In this document: positions 26,101-33,755 of the stretch, one piece after another
Layout: each line of letters starts with the position of its first letter
How positions within the stretch are numbered: the stretch's first letter is position 1
From: Pseudomonas sp. LS1212
GTDB taxonomy: Bacteria; Pseudomonadota; Gammaproteobacteria; Pseudomonadales; Pseudomonadaceae
Direction: 5' to 3'
DNA length: 64,000 nt
Assembly: GCF_024741815.1 (NCBI RefSeq)
Contig: NZ_CP102951.1
Coordinates: forward strand, 2,867,001-2,931,000
Notes under the pieces: model-generated
What the model saw: the letters and a program-made list of their open reading frames with translations, nothing else
Told to the model about the DNA's origin: nothing
The model's database searches: none
Position numbers and translations under genes: made by a program

Positions 26101-27333
26101 GAACAAGGCTTCGAAAGCTTGCTGGAGCGGATCGTGCTGGCGCCCGAGCAGGCTCTGGATGATTGGTCATGGCGCCTGGAGGGAGGCAACCACACAGCAC
26201 CGGCCGCCCAGCCTGATTCACCGCTCGACGATGCAGCGGCCCGCAGTGCCCGCAAGCAGTCCAAAATGAGCAAACTCAAGCAAACCCGTGCCACCGCCGT
26301 GAGTCAGGTGGCCCACGAGCAGGTACGGACACGCGCCTTGATCGCCGGGCAAGCGTTGCCTTTGGTGATCGAACCGCTGCTTGGCGACCTGGACCCCGTG
26401 CACTGGGCGCTGCAAGCCCGGGAATGGATCAATGCGCAGCTTCTGACGCACGGCGGCCTGCTGTTCCGCGGTTTCAACCTGCCGGATGCCGCCGCCTTCG
26501 AACAGTTCGCCCAAGCCATCGAGCCAGACCTCTACGGTACCTACGGCGATTTGCCAAAAAATACTTCCGGCAAGAACATCTATCACTCCACACCTTACCC
26601 GGAACAGCACATGATCCTCTTCCACAACGAGAGCTCGCATCTGCCGCAATGGCCACGCAAGCAGTGGTTCTATTGCGAAACCCCGGCCCCGCGCGGAGGC
26701 TGTACGCCAATCGTGGATTGCCGGCAGGTGTTGACGCGTTTGCCCCAGGACATCGTCGCTCGCCTCAAGGCCCAGGGCCTGCTTTACGTCCGGCATTTCA
26801 CTGACAAGCTGGATGTGCGCTGGCAGGACTTTTTCAAGACCGATCAACGAGAAGAAGTCGAGCGCCAATGCCAGCAATCGGGTATCCGCTGGCAGTGGCT
26901 GGGTGCCGACAACCTGCGCATTGCCCAGCACTGCCCGGCGATCATCGAACATCCGCAGACCAAAGAGTTGTCGTTTTTCAATCAGGTGCAATTGCACCAT
27001 ACCGCGTGCCTGGAACCTGAGGTGCGCAGCAACCTGATCAGCCTGTTCGGCCCCGAGCACCTGCCACGCAACGTGTACTACGGCGACGGCAGCGTCATCG
27101 AGGACCATGTAATGGAGGTGATCGGCGCCGCCTACGAGGACTGCGCGGTACGTTTCACTTGGCACAAAGGCGACATGGTGATGCTCGATAATATGCTGGT
27201 GGCTCATGCCCGCGACCCCTTTGAAGGCGAACGCAAGATCTGCGTCGCCATGGGCCAGATGATGCGCCGCGAACAACTGGCGGACAGTCTGTGCGCAGCG
27301 CAGCCGCTGCCGAGCACGGAGGTGCAGGCATGA
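17122..27333 (+). CDS. NRPS 3: C-A(Asp)-T-E/interface-like-C-A(Dab)-T-C-TauD-type beta-hydroxylase
   Basis: This 3403-residue synthetase has C1 ~5-430 (HHILMDGWS) and A1 ~465-955 with code DLTKVGHVG, the Asp code. T1 is at ~1000 (GGDSIINL). A degenerate E/C-like domain follows at ~1060-1480, with AHPLCMDEASW in place of HHxxxDG and no RTVGWF motif. Next come C2 ~1506-1940 (FHHILTDAW), A2 ~1965-2450 with code DIWELTADD (Dab), T2 ~2512 and C3 ~2578-3010 (HHIATDAWS). After a basic linker, residues ~3075-3395 form a TauD/SyrP-like Fe(II)/2-oxoglutarate oxygenase with the facial triad H3168-x-E3170 (FHNESSH) and H3362 (LVAHARD). Fused oxygenases of this type hydroxylate carrier-bound Asp in siderophore lines. 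C3 has no A-T behind it, so its acceptor must be the Asp module of the next protein. The stop codon overlaps the next start (ATGA). Confidence 0.94.
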   Translation: MNNIEDIYSLSPTQHGLLFHSVYEPDSRVYYQQLSLEMNGPLQLTAFRGAWQALMQRHAVLRSAFLWEDLDDAYQVVQQEVDLPLTELDWQDHAEPQAALQQLALEQRAQPLELDEAPLMRLCLVRLAPQRWHLVWTFHHILMDGWSVGIAIQEWLALYYEQAHGRPASLPPTRPYRDYIAWLAEQDMAATEGFWRNQLQDLTEPTPLPDFAARLAQPSGAPFAERESLLDASETEQLSHFARRHDLTINTLIQGAWALLLGQHAGRDDVVYGVTVAGRPENLTAVDSTVGLFINTLPLRVQWADGPALVDWLQHLQQANSDLRHHAYLPLGKLKSMSRIAAERALFDSILVFENFPVTDALNQDTGGLIFSAPTSDQQADGITLTQGRNHFPLSLIVVPGEQLHFLFSYDRSRFSDAEVAVLSAQLRAILLAMTAQPQCRVGELDWLSREERQQLLAQGCGKQLPVPHECLHQRFERQVAAHPDQLAVRDCQVALSYCELDRQANRLSQHLRAQGIGHDSLVALALERSADFVIALLATLKAGAAYLPLDLKQPAGRLADVLADSRAELLIGAAPTTLLTSLAEHTPVLWLAEQAQAIAAQPDTPPAVAHSPSDAAYVIYTSGSTGTPKGVVVEHQAIVDYLTAVQTVLDPPSAASYGLLSSVAADLGHTQLFGALCSGGSLLLVDDDSGFSPLALAELFSQHPVDVLKITPSHLSGLLQALPDARLLPSTLLVFGGDALSPALLEQVNGLAPGLRVFNHYGPSEATVGAIATELAVGLRSIALGRPLPNRQLRVVDACGRRVPTGVSGELLINGALARGYLHRPDLTAERFHVDEHQQRWYRTGDRVRWQVDGQLAFLGRVDSQVKIRGNRLELGEVEAQIKRLSPLIEQALVRAVELDGSLRLVAYLVASQSLSPSKLRNDLGTRVPDYMVPAHFITLDELPLNRNGKVDVQRLPIPQKPADDSTSHIAPRNEVEALLAAIWQDVLKLERVGVQDNFFALGGDSIINLQIIARANQQGLKLTPRQLFENRTIADIARVLGADASNAVAENLADGYDLPLGAGQLARLQQGPLDATWRCVALTQAIDSKLLSQAITALQQHHQALRLALQSLPVGEWQQRVLVAPKAPAVSTQRLDECSQARLQTLAQAGVDALELSAGQSLHASLLDDGAKHYVLLAAHPLCMDEASWSLLLTDLNLALAQLLYQRPVRLSYAGGDFTQWTRHQQTHAQGDALDDAWEHWLQYAGMDPLQLPDSQQPASVVEQTLSATISSELKRLGEVLQLDWNSLLASAVVEQCRELCGEGLVALSLHGARPAADRLPVSAPIAVADLDPVRIMGPLELAVPFFLQPEGDSLLQRLQALAAQLRAYPQHGADYGALRYLSSNTYLQEPLRDLPAAPVAIRWLGDRDSHREQRGILAHVEAANQPAASICPLTLDACWQDGRLQLRCQGALAAGWAPQLVQRLTELAGLLAEPDLRPASQAFALCHKQAATLAAEPLDWSNIEDVYPLSSMQQGMLLHTLLQPHSGIYLMQQRYSWDGVLQRPAMEAAWQVFLGRHPMMRTAFRWQDDHEPLQCVYRDTVRAFDWQDLRHLDEEQQRLAMDQALEAQRLQGFDMSCAPLTHLRVFQLSERRFAVVRSFHHILTDAWCFGLLMEDLLAIYQAIVRQEPVARPRFRSFRGYMSWLERHDMAAAHAFWQAELAGFSEPTPLHVDSPVARPEQAPEQVGDLDRTLSISQTQRLQQLCQHYQLTPNTWIQGAWALLLSRYSGNRDVLFGVTVAGRPTDLAGVEEMVGLFINSLPLRIDVDPEAVVSDWLQALLSHNAQLREHESASLVDIQRCSEVPRGQQLFDSLVVFENAPLDISSVQLDAFSIDIYEDRVHTNFPMTVVLYPGDRLGIRLSYDSHRFAADTVQRMLGHLVQLLSSMLDEPQAQLGSLHMLPEAERQQLQVEWNRSEVDFPLARGYASLFADQVRSRPQHIAAVCQGQSLTYAELDRRTNDIAHALQAAGAGPETLVALFAERGLTLLTMMIATLKAGAAFQALDIQQPPTRLAELLDLGEAPLLLVCESAMSALDEMLPQMRKQPTCLIAQTLWQGSEQPPVTYPHNPDQLAYVIFTSGSTGTPKGVMVEQRGMLNNIFGKVPGLGLGEHDRIAQTASAAFDICVWQFLAAPLFGATVHILPDAQAHDPVALLDAVQDQHLTLLETVPALIRGMLQESRPQHTLTSLRWLLPTGEALPPALARDWCTRFPATPMMNAYGPAECSDDVAFHPITQAPADDCLHMPIGRPTANNQLFVLDSALRTVPIGVPGELCIGGVGVGRGYLRDPQRTREAFIPHPLQPDARFYRTGDIGRVRADGVIEYLGRRDQQVKIRGYRIELGEIENRLMQHPAVDSAAVLALPDARGALQLVAWYVLDIAADLGGDAPQQALSAYLGNQLASYMVPARWLGLAQLPLNANGKVDRRALAAQNLPQAENAQDQRVAPRTATEKVLAELWQEILGLDNVGVHDDFFAIGGHSLLATQVLSRIRRRLNVNLPLRTLFERGTLEQLAEAVDRQHGTQALADGEAEIALAPRNQTLPLSYSQQRLWFLDRFEGPSAAYNMSTVVRLRGALDIAALQAALQCVLERHESLRTAFHLNGDQPCQVISEAPAVDLTPTELGQLVGEQQAQTLQRLIDEQAARPFDLQQAPMLRASLLRLGADDHVLQLVLHHIATDAWSMGILMQELITGYQAYTSDSTPVLAPLPIQYADYAHWQRSEAQQRLLARAIDYWRRQLDGAPTLIPLPLDYPRPARPDYQGAALQQQFTPAQTQVLKAYAQQQRATLFMVLLNAFNSLLQRATGANDFIVGTDLANREHPAVENLIGFFVNVLPIRARLTEGEHFDARLQRLREDCLSAFQHQQVPFDKLVEELQPPRTPGVNPLVQVLFVMQNTPGASASLPGLEVEEHLVPRQETSKFDLAVFVEEDDEQGLNVRWVYRTSVLQAQTVTRLEQGFESLLERIVLAPEQALDDWSWRLEGGNHTAPAAQPDSPLDDAAARSARKQSKMSKLKQTRATAVSQVAHEQVRTRALIAGQALPLVIEPLLGDLDPVHWALQAREWINAQLLTHGGLLFRGFNLPDAAAFEQFAQAIEPDLYGTYGDLPKNTSGKNIYHSTPYPEQHMILFHNESSHLPQWPRKQWFYCETPAPRGGCTPIVDCRQVLTRLPQDIVARLKAQGLLYVRHFTDKLDVRWQDFFKTDQREEVERQCQQSGIRWQWLGADNLRIAQHCPAIIEHPQTKELSFFNQVQLHHTACLEPEVRSNLISLFGPEHLPRNVYYGDGSVIEDHVMEVIGAAYEDCAVRFTWHKGDMVMLDNMLVAHARDPFEGERKICVAMGQMMRREQLADSLCAAQPLPSTEVQA

Positions 27334-30300
27334 CCGTGTACGAACAACGCGAAGCAGCCTTTGCCCTCTCGCCGCAGCAGCGCAGCCACTGGTTGGCGGG
27401 GTTGCCGCCGGCGCGTCTGGAGCTGGAGATTGGCGGTGCACTGGCGCTGGCGCGCCTGAACGAGCGGCTGGCCGCCCTGACGGCCTGCCACGACGCCTTG
27501 CGCCTGCGTGTGTGGCCTGAGCCGGGTTTGCAGGTGCCGTTACAGGTCATCGAATCCGCCACCGCTGCGCTAGGCGCAATCAGCGTTGAAGTGCAGTCGC
27601 TGGCAGCAGACCTGCACCGGGTAACGCTGCAACTGCCCGCGCTGGCCGCCGATCGCGGGACATTGCTGCGCCTGGCGCAGGCGCTGGGCTCGGCGAATGC
27701 CCCGTCGGCCGTTGCCGAGGCCATGACCTATACCCAATACAGTGCCTGGCTCCACGAATTGCAGGCCGATGAAGACGCCGAGCATGGCCGGCAATTCTGG
27801 GCGAGTCAGGCACTGGGCGAGAGTGCCGGCAGCGAGTTGCTCTACCGCGAAGTGCGCACCGACCAGACTGACGTCCCGGTGACCACCAGCCTGATCGCCA
27901 GCACGCAATTGAGCGCTGCGTTGGACAGCTTTTGCCGGAATAACGATGCGTCGCCCGAGCAGGTACTGATGACCGCCTGGGGAGTGCTGCTGCAGCGCCT
28001 GAGTACCGGCGACAGCCCGGCACTGACATTGAACTGGGTGCACGATTGCCGCGACGACTACGAAGAACTCGCAGACTGCTGGGGACTGTTCGCCAAGGCC
28101 CTGCCCCTACCCTGGCAGCCTGCGGCCGACAGCCACTTTGCTCAGGCGCTGACGGATTTGCAGACGCTCTGCGAGCAGGCCACCGAATGGCAGGAGTACT
28201 GCGGCGTCAGCACTGCCCTGCCGGCCCACGTTTCGCATTACGGCTTCCAGTGGGGCGAACGCCTGCACAATCGGCTCGACGCTTTGGGCAGCAGCACATC
28301 GACGCTCAAGGTGCTGACTGTGCAGGCCATCCCCCCGGGCATGGAACTGCTGCTTGTTGCCGAAGCGATCAGTACCGAGGACGACGCCAACGGCTACCGC
28401 CTGAACCTCTGCCACATGCCGAGCCACTACAGCGTGCAAGCGGCCCTGACCCTCCTGGAGCAGCTCCAGTCGCTGCTGCTCGATGCCCTCGTTTACCCCG
28501 GCAAGACGCTGGCCGATCTGTCGTTGCAGGCTCCGTGCTTCACCGCGGCACTGGCCGCTCTCCAGGCCCCGCTCGAAGTCGCGGCGGTGCCGTTTATCAG
28601 TGTGCCGACGCGCTTCAGTGAGTGTGCCGAGCACTTCAACAGCCACTTGGCACTGCGCGACCACAGCCAGCACCTGAGCTACGCCGAACTGCAGACCCGT
28701 AGTAACCAACTGGCACATTACCTGCGCGCCCAAGGCGTGGGTCGCGAAGACCGCGTGGCGTTGTACCTGGATCGCTCGGCGCAGATGGTGCTTGCCATGC
28801 TCGCCGTGCTCAAGAGCGGCGCGGCGTTCGTACCGCTGGACGTGCAGCAGCCCGCGCAGCGTTCCCTGGCAATTCTGCAACAAGCGCAGCCGGTCTTTGT
28901 ACTCAGCGGCTCGGCCGGCAGCGCACCGACGCTGCCCTCGGTCGGCAGCCTCGACCTGCGCGATGAAGCTGCATGGCAGCAGGGTCCAACGACCGCTACG
29001 AACATCGAGATCCAACCGCAGGACGCTGCCTACGTGCTGTTTACCTCTGGCAGCACAGGCACGCCAAAGGGCGTAATCGTCGAGCACGGGCAGCTTGCCA
29101 GTTACGTCGCCAGCGTATCCGGGCGCCTGCAACTGGCTGCTGGCGAACGCAGCGCGGTGGTCACCTCGCTGGCTGCCGACCTGGGCTACACGCTGCTGTT
29201 CCCGGCGCTGCTCAGCGGTGGCGAACTGCACCTGCTGGACAAGGAGACGGCCATGGACGCCCAGGTCTGGGCGGCCTGGCAGGCACAGTATCCAATCGAT
29301 CACCTGAAAATCGTGCCGTCGTTGCTTGACGCCTGGTTGATTCACGCCCAAAGCGCCACCGTGTTGCCACGCAAGCAGTTGATCCTCGGCGGCGAAACCT
29401 GCTCGCGGCGCCTGTTGCAGAGCATTCGCAACCTGGCACCGACGCTGACGATTTTCAACCACTACGGGCCGACCGAAACCACGGTTGGGGTGGTGATGCA
29501 CAAGGCTGAGCCGGCCTGCGATTATCGCCGCTTGCCCCTCAGTGACCGTCTTGACGGCATGCGCCTGTATCTGCTCGACGACCAGCAAGAGTCGGTCGCC
29601 CCCGGGCAAAGCGCGGAGCTCTATATCGCCGGCCCGCAACTGGCACGCGGCTATTTGGACGCGCAACAAAGCGCTGAACGTTTTATCGAGCTTGCGCGGC
29701 TGCCTGGCGAACGCCTCTACCGCACCGGCGATATGGCGCGCTACCGGCATGACGCCAGCCTGGAGATCACCGGCCGCGCGGACCGTCAGGTAAAAATCCG
29801 TGGCTTTCGCGTGGAACTCGACGAGATACAGGCGCAGTTGACCAGCCTTCCAGGTGTTGCCCAGGCCGCGGTGGAATGCGTCCCCAGGGGTGAGCTCGGC
29901 CAGCAACTGTTCGCCTTCCTGACCCTGGCGCCCGGGCATTCGGCCACGGTTGCCCAACTTCATGGCCAGGCTCAGGATCGCTTGCCGGATTACATGCTGC
30001 CAACCCTGCGGATCGTCGAAGCGCTGCCGCTGATGGCCAACGGCAAGCTCGACCGCAAGACCTTGCAACAATGGGGGGACAAGGTGCTCGACACGGTCGG
30101 CAGTGCCTTGCCGCGCACACCGCTGGAAGCCCTGCTGGCCGAGGTCTGGGCGCAAGTGCTGGGCCTGGAGCGGGTGGGCATCGACGATGACTTCTTCGCC
30201 CTGGGCGGCCATTCGCTGGCGGCGGTGAGGCTTGCCAGTCGCTTGCAGAGGGCGCTGTCGGCACCGGTGACGGTCAATGCGGTGTTTACCGCGCCCAGTG

Positions 30301-31187
30301 TCTCGGCGTTTGCGGCGCTGGTGCAGGCTCAGCTCAAGCTCTCGCCGCTGGTCAAGCTGTCGGCGCCAGACGCCGTCACGGTGCAGGACGCCAACCTGTT
30401 CTGCTTCCACCCCTCCACTGGCCATGTGCAGGACTACCGCACGCTACTGGCGCCACTGCCGGCCTGGAACCTGTGGGGGCTGCAGGCCGCTTATCTGACC
30501 GACGACAGCACGACGCTGGGCGGTGATATCGAAAGCCTTGGCGCGCTCTACGTCGAGCAGCTGCGCCAGCAGCAACCACACGGTCCTTATTACCTGCTGG
30601 GTTTCTCCCTCGGTGGACTGCTCGCGATTGCCGCTGCCGCTCACCTGGAAAGTCACGGCGAACACGTGGCCTTTCTCGGCATCGTCGACTCGCAGTACCA
30701 GCGCCAGGCGCCAGAAGATAGCGTCGAGGCGCTGCTGGCATCGGCGGCGCAGGCCCTGACGCCTGACAGCCAGGCCGTGTTGCGCCAGTTACCGCAGCCG
30801 ATCCTGGCCGTGTTGATGGAACAACTGAATGCCCTGCCCCCGCCGGCACGCCTGCCGGAACTGGTGCAGTGGGCTCGCCAGCAAGGCCTGCAACTGGACG
30901 GCGACAGCTGGGAGCACCTGCAGACGCGGTTGCGGTACCAGCAGCATACGCAACATCTGCTGGCGACCTTCCAACCTCCGCGGCTAAGCTGCCCGGTGCA
31001 TGTCTGGTGGGCCAGTGACACCCTGGCCCAGGCTGATTTCGCCGACCCGCACTGGGAACGCCTGAGCAGTGGGCCGTTAACCCGCGAGGTCATCCAGGCG
31101 CAGCACCTGACCATCCTTGAGCAGCGCGCCTTGCAACAGCAACTGGTGGCGCGCCTTGAGGCCACTTTCACTGACGGAGCGGTTTGA
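27330..31187 (+). CDS. NRPS 4: degenerate C/interface domain - A(Asp) - T - thioesterase (chain release)
   Basis: I place the start at the ATG overlapping the previous stop (ATGA), with GGAGG just upstream. This gives 1285 residues and translational coupling. Residues ~5-420 are condensation-like but lack HHxxxDG altogether; the corresponding stretch reads LPALAADRGT. They share with the first domain of NRPS 1 a WQEYC/WQDYY plus YGFQWGE/YAFAWRS segment, which marks both as the same unusual subtype. The A domain (~430-930) reads DLTKIGHVG, an Asp code. T is at ~957 (GGHSLAAV). A type-I thioesterase spans ~1020-1275 with nucleophile S1093 in GFSLGG. The protein therefore finishes the chain with Asp, probably hydroxylated by the oxygenase fused to NRPS 3, and releases it. 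The absence of a catalytic C domain fits the orphan C3 at the end of NRPS 3. Confidence 0.93.
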   Translation: MTVYEQREAAFALSPQQRSHWLAGLPPARLELEIGGALALARLNERLAALTACHDALRLRVWPEPGLQVPLQVIESATAALGAISVEVQSLAADLHRVTLQLPALAADRGTLLRLAQALGSANAPSAVAEAMTYTQYSAWLHELQADEDAEHGRQFWASQALGESAGSELLYREVRTDQTDVPVTTSLIASTQLSAALDSFCRNNDASPEQVLMTAWGVLLQRLSTGDSPALTLNWVHDCRDDYEELADCWGLFAKALPLPWQPAADSHFAQALTDLQTLCEQATEWQEYCGVSTALPAHVSHYGFQWGERLHNRLDALGSSTSTLKVLTVQAIPPGMELLLVAEAISTEDDANGYRLNLCHMPSHYSVQAALTLLEQLQSLLLDALVYPGKTLADLSLQAPCFTAALAALQAPLEVAAVPFISVPTRFSECAEHFNSHLALRDHSQHLSYAELQTRSNQLAHYLRAQGVGREDRVALYLDRSAQMVLAMLAVLKSGAAFVPLDVQQPAQRSLAILQQAQPVFVLSGSAGSAPTLPSVGSLDLRDEAAWQQGPTTATNIEIQPQDAAYVLFTSGSTGTPKGVIVEHGQLASYVASVSGRLQLAAGERSAVVTSLAADLGYTLLFPALLSGGELHLLDKETAMDAQVWAAWQAQYPIDHLKIVPSLLDAWLIHAQSATVLPRKQLILGGETCSRRLLQSIRNLAPTLTIFNHYGPTETTVGVVMHKAEPACDYRRLPLSDRLDGMRLYLLDDQQESVAPGQSAELYIAGPQLARGYLDAQQSAERFIELARLPGERLYRTGDMARYRHDASLEITGRADRQVKIRGFRVELDEIQAQLTSLPGVAQAAVECVPRGELGQQLFAFLTLAPGHSATVAQLHGQAQDRLPDYMLPTLRIVEALPLMANGKLDRKTLQQWGDKVLDTVGSALPRTPLEALLAEVWAQVLGLERVGIDDDFFALGGHSLAAVRLASRLQRALSAPVTVNAVFTAPSVSAFAALVQAQLKLSPLVKLSAPDAVTVQDANLFCFHPSTGHVQDYRTLLAPLPAWNLWGLQAAYLTDDSTTLGGDIESLGALYVEQLRQQQPHGPYYLLGFSLGGLLAIAAAAHLESHGEHVAFLGIVDSQYQRQAPEDSVEALLASAAQALTPDSQAVLRQLPQPILAVLMEQLNALPPPARLPELVQWARQQGLQLDGDSWEHLQTRLRYQQHTQHLLATFQPPRLSCPVHVWWASDTLAQADFADPHWERLSSGPLTREVIQAQHLTILEQRALQQQLVARLEATFTDGAV

Positions 31188-31188
31188 A

Positions 31189-32841
31189 ATGGATCTGTTA
31201 TTACTAATGGCCAAACGCTCGTGGCGCGCACTGCTGGTCGCGACCCTGACGGGCTTGATCTGCGGCCTGGCGGCGGCGGGTCTGATTGCCACCATCAACC
31301 ACAGCCTGACGGTGTTTGATCAGCTGCGCCCGGCGGACGGTCTGTACTTTGCGGGCCTGGTGGTGTTGGTGGCGGTGTCGCGGGTGATCTCCGACGTCAG
31401 TCTGCTGCGCCTGGGCCAGGCCGCGGTCAACGATATGCGCCTGCACCTGAGCGCCAAGCTGATCGATACGCCTTACGCGCAGTTGCAGCGCCTGGGTAAG
31501 CACCGCCTGCTGGCCATGCTGACCGACGACACGCAAACCATCAGCCAGGCGGTGGAGTTGGTGCCGATCCTGCTGGTCAACGCTGGGATTATCGCCGCAT
31601 GCCTGGGCTACCTGGGCTGGCTCAGCCTGCCGCTGCTCGGCTTGACGCTATTGCTGATCGCCCTGGGCAGTCTCAGTTTCCACTGGCCGCAACGCCGGGC
31701 ACTGACGTCGATCTCTCGTGCTCGCGAGCTCAAGGATCGGTTGTTCGATCACTACCGCCTGCTCACCGACGGCAGCAAGGAACTGCAGCTCAACCACCCA
31801 CGCCGGCAACACTTCTTCACTCGCCTGCTAATACCGGTGAGCCAGCAATACCGCCGGGATTTTGTGCGCGGCATGAGCATCTATGCCGTAGTGCTCAACT
31901 GGGGCAATGCGGTGTTCTATATGCTGATCGGCGTGGTGCTGTTCGCCGCGCCGCACTTTATCGACCTGGGCGTCAGCCTGGTTACCGGCTATATCCTGGC
32001 CATCCTCTACATGATTACCCCGCTGTCGGAGCTGATGAATGCCCTGCCCACCCTGGGCCGGGCCAGCGTCGCACTGAACAAGATCCGCGCCCTGGAAGGC
32101 GAGATGCAAGTCGCCAGCGCGACCATCGACACCATCACCCCGTCTCAGGTCCGCAACCTGGTGTGCCGGCAAGTCACCCACACCTACTACCGCGAGCGCG
32201 AGGACGGTCACTTCACCCTTGGCCCCATAGACCTCACCCTCAATGCCGGCGAGGTGGTGTTCATTACCGGCGGCAACGGCAGCGGCAAAACCACCCTGGC
32301 CTTGCTGCTGACCGGTCTTTACCCGCCGGAAAACGGTGAAATAATGCTCGACGAGCAAGTGTCCTCGACCAGCGACAACCACCGTTACCGACAGCACTTC
32401 TCGGCGATTTTTACCGACTTTTGCTTGTTCGAAAATTTGTTGGATGACGACGATCCGCAACTGGTGCAGCAGGCACAGGACTACCTGATACACCTGCAAT
32501 TGGACCATAAGGTGCGAATCGAGGAAGGACAGCTGACGACGTTGGCGCTGTCCACCGGGCAACGCAAGCGCCTGGCTCTGCTCAGTGCCTTTCTGGATGA
32601 CCGCCCCTGCTATCTGTTCGATGAGTGGGCGGCCGATCAGGACCCGGTGTTCAAGCACTTTTTCTATAACAGGATCCTGTCGGACCTGCGCAAGCGCGGC
32701 AAACTGGTGATCGTCATCTCTCACGACGATGCCTACTTCGGGCTGGCCGACCGGCTGATCCGTATCGAACACGGGATGCTCAGCGAAGTCACACCGCACG
32801 CCGATACAGACCCACCGCCCCTGGCCGAGGTCTGCCCGTAA
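31189..32841 (+). CDS. PvdE/SyrD-like cyclic-peptide-family ABC exporter (fused permease-ATPase)
   Basis: A 550-residue half-transporter. Six membrane segments occupy roughly residues 10-300, and the ATPase has Walker A GGNGSGKTT, a signature variant LSTGQRKRLAL and Walker B CYLFDEW followed by the switch region VIVISHDD. It belongs to the PvdE/SyrD branch that moves siderophore or lipopeptide precursors from cytoplasm to periplasm. The ATG lies one base after the TE-NRPS stop codon, so it is almost certainly the last gene of the NRPS operon. It probably exports the peptide made by NRPS 1-4. I chose this ATG because upstream in-frame starts lie inside the thioesterase gene. Confidence 0.92.
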   Translation: MDLLLLMAKRSWRALLVATLTGLICGLAAAGLIATINHSLTVFDQLRPADGLYFAGLVVLVAVSRVISDVSLLRLGQAAVNDMRLHLSAKLIDTPYAQLQRLGKHRLLAMLTDDTQTISQAVELVPILLVNAGIIAACLGYLGWLSLPLLGLTLLLIALGSLSFHWPQRRALTSISRARELKDRLFDHYRLLTDGSKELQLNHPRRQHFFTRLLIPVSQQYRRDFVRGMSIYAVVLNWGNAVFYMLIGVVLFAAPHFIDLGVSLVTGYILAILYMITPLSELMNALPTLGRASVALNKIRALEGEMQVASATIDTITPSQVRNLVCRQVTHTYYREREDGHFTLGPIDLTLNAGEVVFITGGNGSGKTTLALLLTGLYPPENGEIMLDEQVSSTSDNHRYRQHFSAIFTDFCLFENLLDDDDPQLVQQAQDYLIHLQLDHKVRIEEGQLTTLALSTGQRKRLALLSAFLDDRPCYLFDEWAADQDPVFKHFFYNRILSDLRKRGKLVIVISHDDAYFGLADRLIRIEHGMLSEVTPHADTDPPPLAEVCP

Positions 32842-32866
32842 TGAAGGGATGGGCCGGTGCCGTCGC

Positions 32867-33556
32867 TCAACCGTCCTGATAGATGTAGTGCAGGTAGCTC
32901 ACCTGTTCTTCCACAGGCAGGCGATGCAGCTTGGGGCATGACTCGCAGAGCACTTGCGGCTTGCCTTCGACGGGCTCGTGCAACTGGTAATGCAGGCAGC
33001 AATGCCGACGCAATGCCAGACAGGGACAAATCTGCGGCGCAGGTGACTCGACCATGCGTTGCAGGCCCCGTAACTTCAGGCGCCCGTCGTTCACCGTGAC
33101 CTGCTCCAGCCACTGGTGCGCCTCGGCGAATCCGTCCCTGGACAAGTCAGCATCCATTCTCGCGAAGGCACCATCCCAGATGGCTACCAGGTTGCCCCAC
33201 AATATTTTCGGCGCCAGGCCACCGGCGGCGGCCAGGGTGGTAAAAAGCGGTGCCAGGTGCTCGTGGATCAACCGCGACCAGTAGGCTGCACGGTCTTCGG
33301 GGGCCAAGGTCGGTAGTCGGGCGTCCCATCCCAGCGCCAGGGGTTGACCCTCAGCGTGCAACAGCACAGCCTCCTTGCCCCAGAAGTCGATCGCGCAATG
33401 ACGCGTGAGGACACAGGCCAGGGTGGCCGGCAGGACGATGCTCAGATAGTTCATCGACCACTGCGAAACCACGGCTGCGCGGTTTACCCCCGGATAACGC
33501 AGGGCGAACTGGGTCAGCAACGGTTGCAGCATGGCGGGGTCGGCAACCCGGCTCAA
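32867..33556 (-). CDS. fhuF: FhuF-like siderophore-iron reductase
   Basis: A protein of about 229 residues ending with a CC-x16-CxxC arrangement (HCCLHY ... LCESCPKL), the FhuF-type 2Fe-2S cluster ligand pattern. FhuF proteins reduce ferric siderophores in the cytoplasm so that iron is released. The start is uncertain. There is no ATG between the upstream in-frame stop and the TTG used here, and the first ATG (MLQPLLTQF) comes nine codons later; neither has a clear Shine-Dalgarno. The gene converges on the exporter (25 bp between ends) and is divergent from the SbmA-like transporter gene, with a Fur box between them. This supports a role in recovering iron from the siderophore made upstream. 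Confidence 0.85.
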   Translation of the reverse strand: MSRVADPAMLQPLLTQFALRYPGVNRAAVVSQWSMNYLSIVLPATLACVLTRHCAIDFWGKEAVLLHAEGQPLALGWDARLPTLAPEDRAAYWSRLIHEHLAPLFTTLAAAGGLAPKILWGNLVAIWDGAFARMDADLSRDGFAEAHQWLEQVTVNDGRLKLRGLQRMVESPAPQICPCLALRRHCCLHYQLHEPVEGKPQVLCESCPKLHRLPVEEQVSYLHYIYQDG

Positions 33557-33671
33557 TGCTATGGAAGGCTGATCACCAGGTTCATGCCGGATTACCCGCT
33601 GTATCGGTGGCCAAGCCTGGTTAAGCCATTCTGGAAATTCGATAACAGGTCTCCCGTGACTTTCCCTAATT

Positions 33672-33690
33672 AATGCAAACGATTAGCATT
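33672..33690. promoter_or_regulatory. Fur box (predicted)
   Basis: The 19-bp sequence AATGCAAACGATTAGCATT is an imperfect palindrome with AATGC/GCATT arms, close to the Pseudomonas Fur operator. It sits in the intergenic region between the leftward fhuF-like gene and the rightward SbmA-like ABC transporter gene, 65 bp upstream of the latter, where it could repress both under iron-replete conditions. Confidence 0.75.
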
Positions 33691-33755
33691 GGCCGATCCT
33701 ATCCTCCCTCCCTTGCAAACTCAACGTCGTTAGCGACCGGGCTCACCAAAACCAC

